From positions 1 through 64,000 of the forward strand of contig CAYZWT010000001.1 in NCBI GenBank assembly GCA_964482225.1: 64,000 nucleotides of DNA, read 5' to 3'. The translations under genes and the position numbers were made by a program. The notes below the pieces were generated by a model. It worked only from the letters and a program-made list of their open reading frames with translations. It was not told where the DNA came from and searched no databases. This stretch comes from UBA1429 sp964482225 (GTDB lineage Bacteria; Chloroflexota; Anaerolineae; UBA1429). Positions 34,157-42,574 of the stretch are shown piece by piece. Within the stretch, counting starts at the first letter, position 1. Every line of letters starts with the position of its first letter.

Positions 34157-34180
34157 CACCCCCCGCTCTGGCGCTAGAAT
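34153..34180 (+). promoter_or_regulatory. Promoter of the bL25 gene
   Basis: TTGACA, 16 bp, TAGAAT, overlapping the stop of the preceding gene. The start is near 34187, giving a leader of about 230 bases. Confidence 0.8.
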
Positions 34181-34186
34181 GGCGTG

Positions 34187-34416
34187 AGAACCTGTGTGGG
34201 CGACCGACGCTGTGCGCAATGGCCCTCTGTATATGCGCTTTGCGTGCAGTGGCGTAGCATGATCTGTGGTCGCTCGAAAAGACGCCCCACACCCACACTC
34301 TCCAAGGGCCTGTGTACGATGCAGCCCTATCGGGACGAGCCCTGGCAACCACGGCTCGCTCGCCGCGCGGGCCGCATTTGGGCCGCACCAGAGACAGTTG
34401 GAGGATAGAGAACGAT
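34187..34416 (+). other. Long untranslated leader of the bL25 gene
   Basis: About 230 bases without a supported frame. GTGTGGG near 34193 can pair with CCCACAC near 34287, so a structured leader is possible. I recognise no known ribosomal-protein leader class. Confidence 0.4.
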
Positions 34417-35094
34417 ATGGCAGAGATGAAAATGCTGGCGGCCAGCCCGCGAGATCGAGACATGACCCCCCGCGCGATGCGCCGGGCGGGCTTGATCCCA
34501 GGCGTCCTGTATGGCTACGGCTATGACGCGCGGCCGCTCCAGTTTAACGAGCACGCCCTGCAGCAGATCATTCGCGCGGCAGGCACCACACGGCTGATCA
34601 ACCTGACCATCGAGGGCCAGCCCGAGAACGAGATCGTATTGGTGCGCGAGATCCAGCGCGACACGGTGTCAGGGCATATGCTGCACATTGACCTGTATCG
34701 CACCATCGCCGGCCAGGCGATTACGAGCACGGTGCCTCTCATCGCCCATGGCCAAGCCCCTGCTATCGAAGAGGGCGGCGTGGTGAACCAACTGCTGGAT
34801 CAGTTGGATATCGAGTGCTTGCCCAAGGACCTGCCCGAGGCCATCAGCGTGGACCTGACCCGCCTGGATAGCCTGGATTCGGTGATCTTGGTGTCCGGTC
34901 TCGACATTCCCGAGGGGGTGACCATCCTCAACGACATGGATGCCGCTGTGGCGCGCATCGTGATCCCGAGGGCGGCCATCGAGGAAGAGGAGGCGCTGGA
35001 GGCAGAGGCCGAACTGGCCGCAGAGGTCGAGGGCGCGGAGGGCGCCGAGGAGGCGCCTGCGGAGGATGCGAGCGCCGACGAGTCCGAAGAATAG
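34417..35094 (+). CDS. rplY: Large-subunit ribosomal protein bL25 (CTC form)
   Basis: 225 aa, the long CTC form. The N-terminal 5S-rRNA-binding domain (residues about 4-95, with AMRRAGLIPGVLYGYG) is followed by the CTC beta domain (about 95-190) and a very acidic tail (EEEEALEAEAELAAEVEG...). It binds 5S rRNA in the central protuberance. GGAGG lies about 13 bases upstream of ATG 34417; a second ATG four codons in is possible. A strong terminator follows. Confidence 0.95.
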   Translation: MAEMKMLAASPRDRDMTPRAMRRAGLIPGVLYGYGYDARPLQFNEHALQQIIRAAGTTRLINLTIEGQPENEIVLVREIQRDTVSGHMLHIDLYRTIAGQAITSTVPLIAHGQAPAIEEGGVVNQLLDQLDIECLPKDLPEAISVDLTRLDSLDSVILVSGLDIPEGVTILNDMDAAVARIVIPRAAIEEEEALEAEAELAAEVEGAEGAEEAPAEDASADESEE

Positions 35095-35110
35095 CGCTAA
35101 CGGATGCGCC

Positions 35111-35145
35111 AAGGCCCTGGGGGATAGCCCCAGGGCCTTTTTTTT
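35111..35145 (+). terminator. Terminator of the bL25 gene
   Basis: AAGGCCCTGGGG...CCCCAGGGCCTT hairpin with a GATAG-type loop, followed by eight T. Classical intrinsic terminator between convergent genes. Confidence 0.95.
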
Positions 35146-35166
35146 GCGCCCCAGCGCGCCGGCGGG

Positions 35167-36468
35167 CTAGGCAGCCGCCGGGCGCGCCGTCTTGTCGCTG
35201 GCGCGCGAGCGCGTCTCTTGGGCGAACAGCCCAAAGGCCAGGCCCACGGCGACGAACAGCAGCCCGTTGACCCACAGCGCGGCGTCATAGCTGAACTGGT
35301 CGCTGAGCCAACCCAGGAGGATGGGACCCACGGTGACGCCCACATCGCTGACGGTGCGATAGACGCCCATGGTCAGGCCACGCCCCCCGGGCAGCTCCAG
35401 ATCGGCGAGATAGGCCGCCGGGGCCGGGCCGCCGACGCCGGTGCCCAGGCCCAAGAGCACGCTGCTGAGCATGAAATGGGTATAGTTGCCCCCCAGGGTG
35501 TAGGTCACCAACGCCGCCCCGCACAGCAGGCAACTCGGCACAATGGCCGTCTTGCGGCCATAACGGTCGCAGACGATGCCCGCGATATTGATGGTGAGGA
35601 AATTGACGACGGCGATGAGGGTAAAGGCATAGCCGAGCTTGGCCGGGCCCAAGTCCAGGCGCTCGTTGCCCAACAAGGGCAGCACGGTGTTCTGGCTGCC
35701 GGTACGCGTGAAAAAGACCGCCAGAGTCACCAGGCTCACCAGCAAAAAGCCGCGGTTGAGCAACAAGCCGCTGATATCGCGCCAGGTAACCTTTGGGCGG
35801 GCGGCGCGCAGGGCGGCGATCGGCGCGCCAGGTTGCTCCTGGTCATCCGTGGGGCGCGTCTCGGGGACGCGCGTCAGCGCCCAAATGGCCCCGCAGAGGG
35901 CCAGCGCCGCATAGACGAAAAAGGGCGTGCGAAAGCCGAAATGCTCGCCGACAAAGCCGCCGATGATGGGGCCGACGCTGGTGCCCAAGAGCAGCGAGCC
36001 CTGGTAAAAGCTCATGGTGCGGCCCCGGTCGCGCGGGGTGCTGATATCGGCCATGACGATCATGGCCGCCGTCATCTGAAAGGCCGAGCCGACGCCCTGC
36101 AACAGCCGAAAAAAGACCATCTGCCCAAAGCTGCCCGCCAGTCCGGTGAGCAGCGCCGAGAGAGCGATAATCAGTGGGCCGGCCACCAGCAGGGGCTTGC
36201 GCCCCAGGCGCTCGGCCAGGCTGCCGGCGGGCACATTGATCGGAATGCGGGCGATGCCAAAGGCCGAGATCAGCAGACCGACCAGGGCGGCGCTCACGTT
36301 GAACGAGTTCGCATAGAGGGGCAGCACCGGTCCGACGATGCCAACGCCCAGCATGTTGAGAAAGGTCTGGCCCATCATAGCCAGCAGGATACCGGGGTGT
36401 TGCGACCAGCCGACGAGGCGGTTGAGGCCGCGTGGCGGCGCACTGGGACGGGATTCGATCTGGTTCAT
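35167..36468 (-). CDS. Major facilitator superfamily transporter (multidrug-efflux-like)
   Basis: 433 aa with about 12 membrane helices. The loop 2-3 signature is GSLAERLGRKPLLVAGP, the loop 8-9 echo is DRYGRKTAIVPSC, and motif C-like GPVLPLY/GTSVGPIIGG segments point to the drug-exporter (DHA1) branch. The ATG at 36468 has GAGG just upstream. Substrate unknown. It is divergent from an SDR gene, and the promoter regions abut. Confidence 0.88.
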   Translation of the reverse strand: MNQIESRPSAPPRGLNRLVGWSQHPGILLAMMGQTFLNMLGVGIVGPVLPLYANSFNVSAALVGLLISAFGIARIPINVPAGSLAERLGRKPLLVAGPLIIALSALLTGLAGSFGQMVFFRLLQGVGSAFQMTAAMIVMADISTPRDRGRTMSFYQGSLLLGTSVGPIIGGFVGEHFGFRTPFFVYAALALCGAIWALTRVPETRPTDDQEQPGAPIAALRAARPKVTWRDISGLLLNRGFLLVSLVTLAVFFTRTGSQNTVLPLLGNERLDLGPAKLGYAFTLIAVVNFLTINIAGIVCDRYGRKTAIVPSCLLCGAALVTYTLGGNYTHFMLSSVLLGLGTGVGGPAPAAYLADLELPGGRGLTMGVYRTVSDVGVTVGPILLGWLSDQFSYDAALWVNGLLFVAVGLAFGLFAQETRSRASDKTARPAAA

Positions 36469-36498
36469 GGGTTTACCTCGTTTCACCGGATGACGCGG

Positions 36499-36527
36499 AT
36501 GATAGCATGATGTGAGGGCGGCGGCAA
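36499..36527 (-). promoter_or_regulatory. Promoter of the MFS gene
   Basis: Minus-strand TTGCCG, 17 bp, TATCAT with TGC before the -10. Confidence 0.65.
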
Positions 36528-36540
36528 CCGGCCGATGCGT

Positions 36541-36570
36541 TTGACAGGTTACATCCGGCGGCCCTATACT
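36541..36570 (+). promoter_or_regulatory. Promoter of the SDR gene
   Basis: TTGACA, 18 bp, TATACT. The start is near 36577, 49 bases before the ATG. It lies 14 bp from the divergent MFS -35. Confidence 0.8.
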
Positions 36571-36625
36571 CACTTGTGGTCAAGCTAGGTCTGGTAGCGT
36601 TGGCAAAGGGGAGGGCAGTAACACG

Positions 36626-37360
36626 ATGAACGACAAACACAAGGTAGCTCTGGTTACGGGCGCTGCGGGCAGCGGAATGGGGCGCAGCATCGCCCTGACC
36701 CTGGCGCGCGAGGGGGCGCACGTGGTGGTGAACCATCGCGCCAGCGCAGAGAGCGCCCAGGCAATTGTGGCGCACATTGAGGGCAGCGGCGGCGCGGCCC
36801 TGGCCGTGCAGGCCGATGTCTTTACGCCCGAGGGCTGCCGGGCGCTGGTGGATGCGGCGCTGGAGCGCTTTGGCCGTGTGGATATCTGCGTCGTGGGGCC
36901 AGGCGGCGGCTGGCACCCGGAGCCCCCGGAGGGGCTCGACCCCGCCGGCGCGCTGGAGGACGTGCACCATGAGTTGGCCCCGCTCTACTACCTGATGCCC
37001 CTGGTGCTGCCCGGCATGCTGCAGCGGCGCTGGGGCCGCCTCATCGGCCTGGCCATGCACCCGAACAAGCCCTCGCCCGCCTATGCCTACAACGTGGGCA
37101 AGGCCGCCCGGGTGCAGGCTATGCTGCTGGCCGCTGAGCAGGCCTGGCGCGGGCGGGTGACGGTCAACGTCATGGCGCCGGGGCCTGTGGCCCACATCGA
37201 GGGCCTGGCGGCGGCCATTGAGCTCTGCGACCACGGCCCGGCCTGGCTGCGGCGCGCGGACATCACGCCCCAGGACGTGGCCGAGGGTGTGGCGTTCCTC
37301 TGCTCCGAGGCGGGCCGGTTCGTGACGGGCTGCGTGCTGCCGTATGGGTTCGGGGGGTAG
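36626..37360 (+). CDS. Short-chain dehydrogenase/reductase-like protein
   Basis: 244 aa Rossmann protein. TGAAGSGMGRSIAL is the cofactor loop, and YNVGKAARVQAML holds the Tyr-x3-Lys pair. The usual catalytic Ser about 12 residues before the Tyr is not seen (the stretch reads LIGLAMHPNKPSPAYA), so activity may be altered. The family would be FabG-like; substrate unknown. A cupin gene follows 37 bp on, in the same direction. Confidence 0.82.
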   Translation: MNDKHKVALVTGAAGSGMGRSIALTLAREGAHVVVNHRASAESAQAIVAHIEGSGGAALAVQADVFTPEGCRALVDAALERFGRVDICVVGPGGGWHPEPPEGLDPAGALEDVHHELAPLYYLMPLVLPGMLQRRWGRLIGLAMHPNKPSPAYAYNVGKAARVQAMLLAAEQAWRGRVTVNVMAPGPVAHIEGLAAAIELCDHGPAWLRRADITPQDVAEGVAFLCSEAGRFVTGCVLPYGFGG

Positions 37361-37397
37361 GGGTAGAGCGGGTGAAAATAGAGGAATGGAGGAAGAC

Positions 37398-37751
37398 ATG
37401 CGAATGGAGCGCGCTGATTCTACCCTTTCCAAGGGTTGGTATGTAGGCCCGTGGAACTCGGATCTGACCCTCTCCATAGGCTATGCCAATGTGGGCATAG
37501 ACGAGCCTCATCTGCATACCCAGATCACCGAGATCTATATGGTTGCGCATGGAAACTCGTTTGTTCGTATCGAACAGGAAACCATCTCTTTGTGCGCGGG
37601 TGATGTACTCATTGTCGAGCCCGGAGAGGCCCACACCTTTACAGATAGCTCATCGGACTATTTTCACTTTGTGCTGCATACACCGGGCTTGGTTGGCGAG
37701 CAAGCTCGCGCCGAAAAAGTGCCCGTTGCCCGGTCTCGCCTGGGGCTCTGA
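37398..37751 (+). CDS. Small cupin-domain protein
   Basis: 117 aa single-domain cupin. Motif 1 is HLHTQITEIYMVAHG and motif 2 is PGEAHTFTDSSSDYFHF, giving His/Glu ligands for a metal. Start chosen at 37398 for the GGAGG just upstream; an in-frame ATG at 37386 has its purine run too close. Codon use looks less GC-biased than its neighbours (for example TATGGTTGCG, AATAGAGG nearby), hinting at recent acquisition. Function unknown; sugar-binding or isomerase-like roles are common in the family. Confidence 0.8.
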   Translation: MRMERADSTLSKGWYVGPWNSDLTLSIGYANVGIDEPHLHTQITEIYMVAHGNSFVRIEQETISLCAGDVLIVEPGEAHTFTDSSSDYFHFVLHTPGLVGEQARAEKVPVARSRLGL

Positions 37752-37773
37752 CGAGGGGTGATCGGCTCACGCC

Positions 37774-38064
37774 GTATCAGTTCAGACTTGAGGGGAAAGC
37801 GGCCAACTCGTTTGGCACGTCGGCAGGGAGCGTTGGGGCGCGGGCGTCTCGCCCGCGTGCCGCCGGCAGGCGGCTAATCTCGCTCGGAGACGAGTTCTGT
37901 ACAGTTCTTCGCTTTGGAAAGCTGCGTTTTGGACGCTGCTGCGCAGCGTAGGCGGGCGAGACGCCCGCCCTCCATAGCCGAGTCTATGTGCTCACCGATT
38001 GCAGGATAATGGCATCATCGTCCTGGTCAGTTAGGGACTCGTCCCCTCGAATCTGAACTGATAC
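37774..38064. mobile_element. 291-bp MITE-like element with 23-bp inverted ends
   Basis: Left end 37774-37796 and right end 38042-38064 are inverted copies with 21 of 23 bases matching; both begin GTATCAGTTCAGA when read inward. No open frame inside. It contains two palindromes of the GCGGGCGAGACGCCCGC type (near 37840 and 37950). A related copy in the opposite orientation lies at 60055-60324, and single ends at 44-58 and 9664-9720. No target-site duplication is evident. Confidence 0.75.
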
Positions 38065-38089
38065 CTCACGCCCCCCCTTTTCGCCCCGC

Positions 38090-38118
38090 TTGCCTCCGGC
38101 GGCCCTTGGCCGTATCAT
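38090..38118 (+). promoter_or_regulatory. Promoter of the URO-D-like gene
   Basis: TTGCCT, 17 bp, TATCAT. The start is near 38125, about 59 bases before the ATG, directly downstream of the MITE-like element. Confidence 0.6.
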
Positions 38119-38183
38119 GGAGGCGCGCCGGGCCCCTGCGTCGGCGCGCCCGTCGTTACCCCCCAACCGAGAGGGAGGCAACC

Positions 38184-39185
38184 ATGAATGCCCGCGAGCG
38201 TGTGCTGAGAACTATCGAGTTCCGTGAGCCCGACCGGCTGGCGGCCTCGTTCCCCCCGCCCCACTGGAACGATCTCGCCAATACCGGCTATGAGCTGCAA
38301 GGCTACCAGCCCGTCTGGCGCTCCGTGGGGGGCGACAGGCAAGAGTATGTGGACGAGTGGGGCAACACCTGGGCCCGGGTGGACAAGACCAGCAAGGGCG
38401 AGGTGGCCCGGGGCGTGCTGGAATCCTGGGATGGGCTGGATGGCCTGGCCCTGCCGGATCTGGCCAACCCCGCCAACTATGCCCCCGTCCGGCGGGCCGT
38501 GGCCGCCAACACGGATCGCTTCTGCATCGGCCACCTGCCCGGCTTTCCCTTTAACATCGCCCGCAAGATGCGCCGCCTGGACCATTTTATGATGGACCTG
38601 CTGCTCGAGCCGGACAAGGTGAGCGCGCTGCTGGGCCGCATCGAGGCCCTGCTGGCCGAGGCCATCATCGCCTATGCCGATTGCGGCGTGGATGCCGTCA
38701 TGTTCCCCGAGGATTGGGGCACCCAGACCGGCCTGATGATCCGCCCGGCCACCTGGCGCGCCCTGTTCAAGCCCGGGTTCGAGCGCCTGTGCGCCATGGC
38801 CCACGAGCGCCGCGTCAAGGTCTTGATGCACTCGTGCGGCAAGATCACCGATATCATCCCCGACCTGATCGAGGCGGGCATTGACGCGCTCCAGTTCGAC
38901 CAGCCCCGCTTGCACGGCATCGAGGTCTTGGCCCGCTTTCACGGGCAGATCGCCTTTTGGTGCCCCGTGGATATCCAAAAGACCCTCCAATCCGGCGATG
39001 CCGCCGCCATCGAGGACGAGGCGCGGGAGCTGATCGCCCACCTGGGCGGGCCGGAGGGCGGGTTCATCGGCGGTTACTATACGGACAACGCCTCCATCGG
39101 GCTGGATCCCCGCTGGCAAGAGATCGCCTGCCAGGCGTTCATGCGCTATGGCGATTATCGTCGCATTCCACAGCCCACCGAGTGA
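38184..39185 (+). CDS. Uroporphyrinogen-decarboxylase-family protein (methyltransferase-like)
   Basis: 333 aa, URO-D fold. It opens MNARERVLRTIEFREPDRL, typical of MtaA/CmuA-like corrinoid methyltransferases and uncharacterised URO-D paralogues, not of HemE, which starts with the PVWLMRQAGR block (absent here). A zinc-site-like VLMHSCGKI with His and Cys is present at about 215. GGGAGG precedes the ATG. It may methylate or demethylate a small substrate; no corrinoid protein is adjacent. Followed by a ParB-like gene after 127 bp. Confidence 0.8.
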   Translation: MNARERVLRTIEFREPDRLAASFPPPHWNDLANTGYELQGYQPVWRSVGGDRQEYVDEWGNTWARVDKTSKGEVARGVLESWDGLDGLALPDLANPANYAPVRRAVAANTDRFCIGHLPGFPFNIARKMRRLDHFMMDLLLEPDKVSALLGRIEALLAEAIIAYADCGVDAVMFPEDWGTQTGLMIRPATWRALFKPGFERLCAMAHERRVKVLMHSCGKITDIIPDLIEAGIDALQFDQPRLHGIEVLARFHGQIAFWCPVDIQKTLQSGDAAAIEDEARELIAHLGGPEGGFIGGYYTDNASIGLDPRWQEIACQAFMRYGDYRRIPQPTE

Positions 39186-39206
39186 GAGGCCCCAAACGCG
39201 AACGCC

Positions 39207-39290
39207 CAAAGCCTCGCGCAGAGAGCGCCAAGAACGCAGAGAAAACCGGTCCGCTCCTCCTCTGCGCTCTCTGCGCGAGAATCATGCGAG
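39207..39290. repeat. Imperfect palindrome with CTCTGCG repeats
   Basis: TCGCGCAGAGAGCG near 39214 and its exact reverse complement near 39270, with further GCAGAG/CTCTGC pairing between. It fills most of the spacer between the URO-D-like and ParB-like genes and could form a long hairpin. Confidence 0.6.
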
Positions 39291-39312
39291 CCCATTTCCC
39301 ATAGGAGCACCG

Positions 39313-40386
39313 ATGCAGAACGACCAGCAGATCCTCTACCTGAACCCGCGCGACCTGTTGCCCAGCCGCGAGAATGTGCGCTCCGATCCCGGCAGCCTGG
39401 CCGGGCTGGCCGAGACGATCCGCGAGCACGGCATCTTGCAGCCGCTGGGCGTGGCCCCCGAGGGCCAGGCCTATCGCGTGGTGTACGGCAATCGCCGCCG
39501 CGACGCCGCCATCGTCGTCGGGCTGGACCGCGTCCCCTGCGTCACCGTCCAGAGCGCCGACCCCCAGTCCGTCATGGTGCAGCAGGTGTTGGAGAACCTG
39601 CAGCGCCTGGACCTGAACGATATGGACAAGAGCCGCGCCTTTGACCGCATGTTGCAGCACCTGGCGCAGCAGGGCGCGCCCCAGAGCCAGGCGCTGGATC
39701 AGATGGCCCGCACCCTGGGGCTCTCGGCGCGCCAGATCCAGCGTTACCTGCGGCTGGCCCAGCTCGCGCCCGCCGTGCGCCAGCATGTGGCCAGCGGCGC
39801 CATCGGGGTCACCCACGCCCAGCATTTGGTGGATATCACCCCCGACGCCCGCCAGGAGGCCGTGGCCGAGCTTGTGATCGAGGAGAGCCTCTCGGCGGCC
39901 GAGCTGGCGCGCCTGTGCGCGGCCCTGGAGCGCAACGCCAACGTGGCCCCCGCCGCCGCCCTGGAGCTGCTGCGGCGCGGCGAACGCGTGCCCGTGATCG
40001 AATCCCGGCCGGTGGAGCAGGTCAGCCACCTGGCGCCCGAGCCGATGACGCAGGGTGGCGCGGCCAGGGATTGGGATGGCGACGCCGGCGATGCCCCGCC
40101 GCCGCCCTGGGATGCGCCCGACCAGCAGGATGGGTTCACGCCGAGCCGAGATGACCGCGACTATGGCGCGCTAGAGCCCACGACCCAGGATGGCAACCGC
40201 ATCCGCAAGTTTCACTCGCTGGATGCCTTTGTGGACGAGGTGCAGCGCCTGACCCGTTGCCTGCAAGAGGGCGACCTGCAGCGCCTTTTGGAGCAGGACG
40301 AGGCCAGCCGCCTCAAGATCGGGCTGGCGGCGCGGCAACTGCGCTTTCTGGCCGAGGCGGTGGGCGCCCTGGCCCAGGCGGAAGGC
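39313..40386 (+). CDS. ParB-like nuclease/partition-family protein
   Basis: 358 aa including the N-terminal ParB fold (LPSRENVRSDPGSLAGLAETIREHG, then YGNRRRDAAIVVGL in place of the usual GERR box) and a helix-turn-helix (MARTLGLSARQIQRYLRLAQL). The linker at about 245-290 is acidic and Pro-rich. Chromosomal ParB normally follows parA and sits near the origin; here no parA is adjacent and its stop overlaps the DUF362 start, so it is probably a paralogue with another role. GGAG precedes the ATG. Confidence 0.8.
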
Positions 40387-40388
40387 TG

Positions 40389-41639
40389 ATGGCCGCCAAT
40401 CAGGCTGCCAGCCCGGCTCCCAGCGTGGCCCTGGTGCGTTGCGGCGACTATGAATTGGAGCGCGTCTATGAGGCCGTGCGCCAGGCCATAGACCTGCTGG
40501 GCGGCATGGGCGCGATTGTGGGGCCCGGCCAAAGGGTGCTGCTCAAACCCAACCTGGTGCGGGGCATGGAGCCCGAGCGGGCCGTTACCACCCACCCCAC
40601 CGTGGTGGCCGCCGTGGCCCGGCTGGTGCGCGAGGCCGGGGGGCTGCCGCTGATCGCCGAATCGCCCGGCGGTCCCTATTCCCCTGGCTCCCTGCGGGGC
40701 GTCTATCGCAAGACGGGCATGGCGTGGGCGGCGGAGCAGAGCGGCGCCGAGTTGAACTATGATACCGAGAGCGTCCAGGTATCGCACCCCGAGGGTCAAG
40801 TGTTGCACCGCCTGGATCTGATCCAGCCCCTGCTGGAAGCAGACCTGGTCATCAACCTGCCCAAGCTCAAGACCCACAACCTGACCACCCTTACCCTGGG
40901 GGCCAAGAACCTGTTCGGCCTGGTGCCCGGCTCGCTCAAGATCAGCTACCATGCCAAGCTGGTGGATCGGGCCCTGTTCTGCGAGGGCCTGCTGGACATC
41001 CTGGCCTATGCGCGGCCCGCCCTGACCCTGATGGATGCCATCGTGGGCATGGAGGGCGAGGGGCCCTCGGGCGGCGACCCACGCGGCATCGGGGCCATCG
41101 TCGCCGGAACGGATTGCCTGGCGGTGGACGTGGTCTGCGCGGCGCTGGTGGGCGTGGCGCCCCAGGATGTGCTCACCACGCGGCTGGCCGTGGGCCGGGG
41201 CCTGACCACAGGACGCATCGAGGACATCGAGATCAAGGGTGAGGAACTGGCGAGCCTGGCCGTGCCCGACTTTCGGGGCGGCATCGAGGCGCCCATTGAT
41301 CCGGGGCTCTTTCCCGGGCCGGTGCGCCTGCTGGCCCGCCTGTTGTCGCCCTCGCCCAATGGCGAGGAGAACGACTCGCGGGGCGCCAAAGCCATGCGGC
41401 TATTGGCCCAGGGCTGGGTCTGGCGGCAACTTGTGGCGCGGCCCCATGCCACCGAGCGCTGCATCGCCTGCGGCTTTTGCACCCAGCACTGCCCGGTGAA
41501 CGCCATCGAGATCGTCAACGGGCGCGCCATGATGGACCCCAAGACCTGCATCCGCTGCTACTGCTGCCACGAGCTCTGCCCCCACGACGCCATCAAGCTA
41601 TCCAAGCCCTGGCTGGGGCGCCTGCTCATGCCCCGCTAG
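40389..41639 (+). CDS. DUF362 protein with two C-terminal [4Fe-4S] clusters
   Basis: 416 aa. DUF362 domain (residues about 10-270, with VLLKPNLVRG, INLPKLKTHNLTTLTLGAKN) followed by a bacterial ferredoxin domain: CIACGFCTQHCP and CIRCYCCHELCP. The ATG at 40389 overlaps the ParB-like stop by one base (TGATG). DUF362 proteins are redox proteins of unknown substrate. The last 12 codons lie in one copy of a 38-bp direct repeat. Confidence 0.85.
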   Translation: MAANQAASPAPSVALVRCGDYELERVYEAVRQAIDLLGGMGAIVGPGQRVLLKPNLVRGMEPERAVTTHPTVVAAVARLVREAGGLPLIAESPGGPYSPGSLRGVYRKTGMAWAAEQSGAELNYDTESVQVSHPEGQVLHRLDLIQPLLEADLVINLPKLKTHNLTTLTLGAKNLFGLVPGSLKISYHAKLVDRALFCEGLLDILAYARPALTLMDAIVGMEGEGPSGGDPRGIGAIVAGTDCLAVDVVCAALVGVAPQDVLTTRLAVGRGLTTGRIEDIEIKGEELASLAVPDFRGGIEAPIDPGLFPGPVRLLARLLSPSPNGEENDSRGAKAMRLLAQGWVWRQLVARPHATERCIACGFCTQHCPVNAIEIVNGRAMMDPKTCIRCYCCHELCPHDAIKLSKPWLGRLLMPR

Positions 41640-41641
41640 GG
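41604..41641. repeat. 38-bp direct repeat, copy 1
   Basis: Begins AAGCCCTGG and ends CCGCTAGGG. It encodes the last codons and stop of the DUF362 gene. It differs by one base from the copy at 41823-41860. The two flank the palindromic element at 41707-41819. Confidence 0.9.
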
Positions 41642-41706
41642 GGCTGATCCAGTCGGCTGGCGGCTCAGCGAGCGGGGCATGGGTAGAGCAAGCGCACGCC
41701 GCAATC

Positions 41707-41819
41707 GCCCTCACCCCACGGGGGTTGCTGCGCAACGAGTGTGCCGACGCCCCTCTCCCTCGCGAGGGAGAGGGGGAAGCGAAACTCGCCTCCAAGGCGA
41801 GTTTCGCCGGGGTGAGGGC
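41707..41819. mobile_element. Palindromic element, GCCCTCACCCC family, copy 3
   Basis: Perfect 11-bp inverted ends GCCCTCACCCC/GGGGTGAGGGC. Inside are CCCCTCTCCCTCGCGAGGGAGAGGGG and a GCGAAACTCGCC/GGCGAGTTTCGC palindrome. No reading frame. The whole sits between the 38-bp direct repeats. Confidence 0.8.
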
Positions 41820-41822
41820 CAT

Positions 41823-41860
41823 AAGCCCTGGTTGGGGCGCCTGCTCATGCCCCGCTAGGG
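41823..41860. repeat. 38-bp direct repeat, copy 2
   Basis: Same sequence as 41604-41641 with one mismatch. Read on the minus strand it supplies the stop codon (41857-41855) of the thymidylate-kinase-like gene. Confidence 0.9.
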
Positions 41861-42574
41861 CGCCGGCGGGATGGGCCCGGGCTTGAGATCGCGGATCAGA
41901 TGCCGAACCGCGTCGCGCAGTTCGGCAAACACCCGGTCAATGGGCTGCGAGGCGTCAATGGTCTGAAAGCCATACTCATCGCCCAGGGCATCCAGCGCCG
42001 CCAGCATCCGGGTCTGGTGCTCCAGATAGCTCTCGTAATAGTCCGAATAGCCCAGGTAATCCATGCCCGATTCCCAGAAATCGAACCCCCGCGAGGCCAT
42101 TACCCGGGGCAGGAGGCAATCCACGCCGGCCCGCAGGTAGAGCACCGCATCGGGCACCAGGGCCATGCCCATCAGCGATTGCAGCCAGGCCTTGTCCACG
42201 CCGCGCACCATGGCCCGTGCAATGAGGGAATAGACATAGCGGTCGGTGAGCACCACGAAACCGGCCTGCAGCGCCGGGATGATCTCGCGCTCCAGGCGGT
42301 CGGCAAAATCGGCGGCGTAAAAGAGGGCCATGGTCAGGTTGCCCAGGGTGTGGCCCTGCTTGGCGGCCTCGATCCCCCGGCTGGCCAGCTCGGAGCGCTT
42401 GAACCCGCTGGCGTAGGCCGCATAGCCGCTGGCCTCCAGCCACTCGCGCAAGAGGGCGATCTGGGTGGAGCGCCCCACGCCATCGGGGCCCTCCAGCACG
42501 ATCAGCTTGCCGCGCAGATCCAGCTCTTGCACGCCCGGCAGCCCGTGGCCGTAAAAGCTCGCCCTGTCCGTCAT
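41855..42574 (-). CDS. Thymidylate-kinase-like protein with altered P-loop
   Basis: 239 aa. VLEGPDGVGRSTQIALL is the P-loop, but the invariant lysine is Arg35 (codon CGC on the minus strand). The DR(Y/H) motif is present as TDRYVYSLIARAM, and the lid/LSD region is recognisable (RVMASRGFDFWESGMDYLG). It is a tandem paralogue of the upstream gene, overlapping it by ATGA. Loss of the P-loop Lys usually cripples ATP hydrolysis; it may be a regulatory partner or act in a heterodimer. The last residues lie in a repeat. Confidence 0.85.
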   Translation of the reverse strand: MTDRASFYGHGLPGVQELDLRGKLIVLEGPDGVGRSTQIALLREWLEASGYAAYASGFKRSELASRGIEAAKQGHTLGNLTMALFYAADFADRLEREIIPALQAGFVVLTDRYVYSLIARAMVRGVDKAWLQSLMGMALVPDAVLYLRAGVDCLLPRVMASRGFDFWESGMDYLGYSDYYESYLEHQTRMLAALDALGDEYGFQTIDASQPIDRVFAELRDAVRHLIRDLKPGPIPPAP

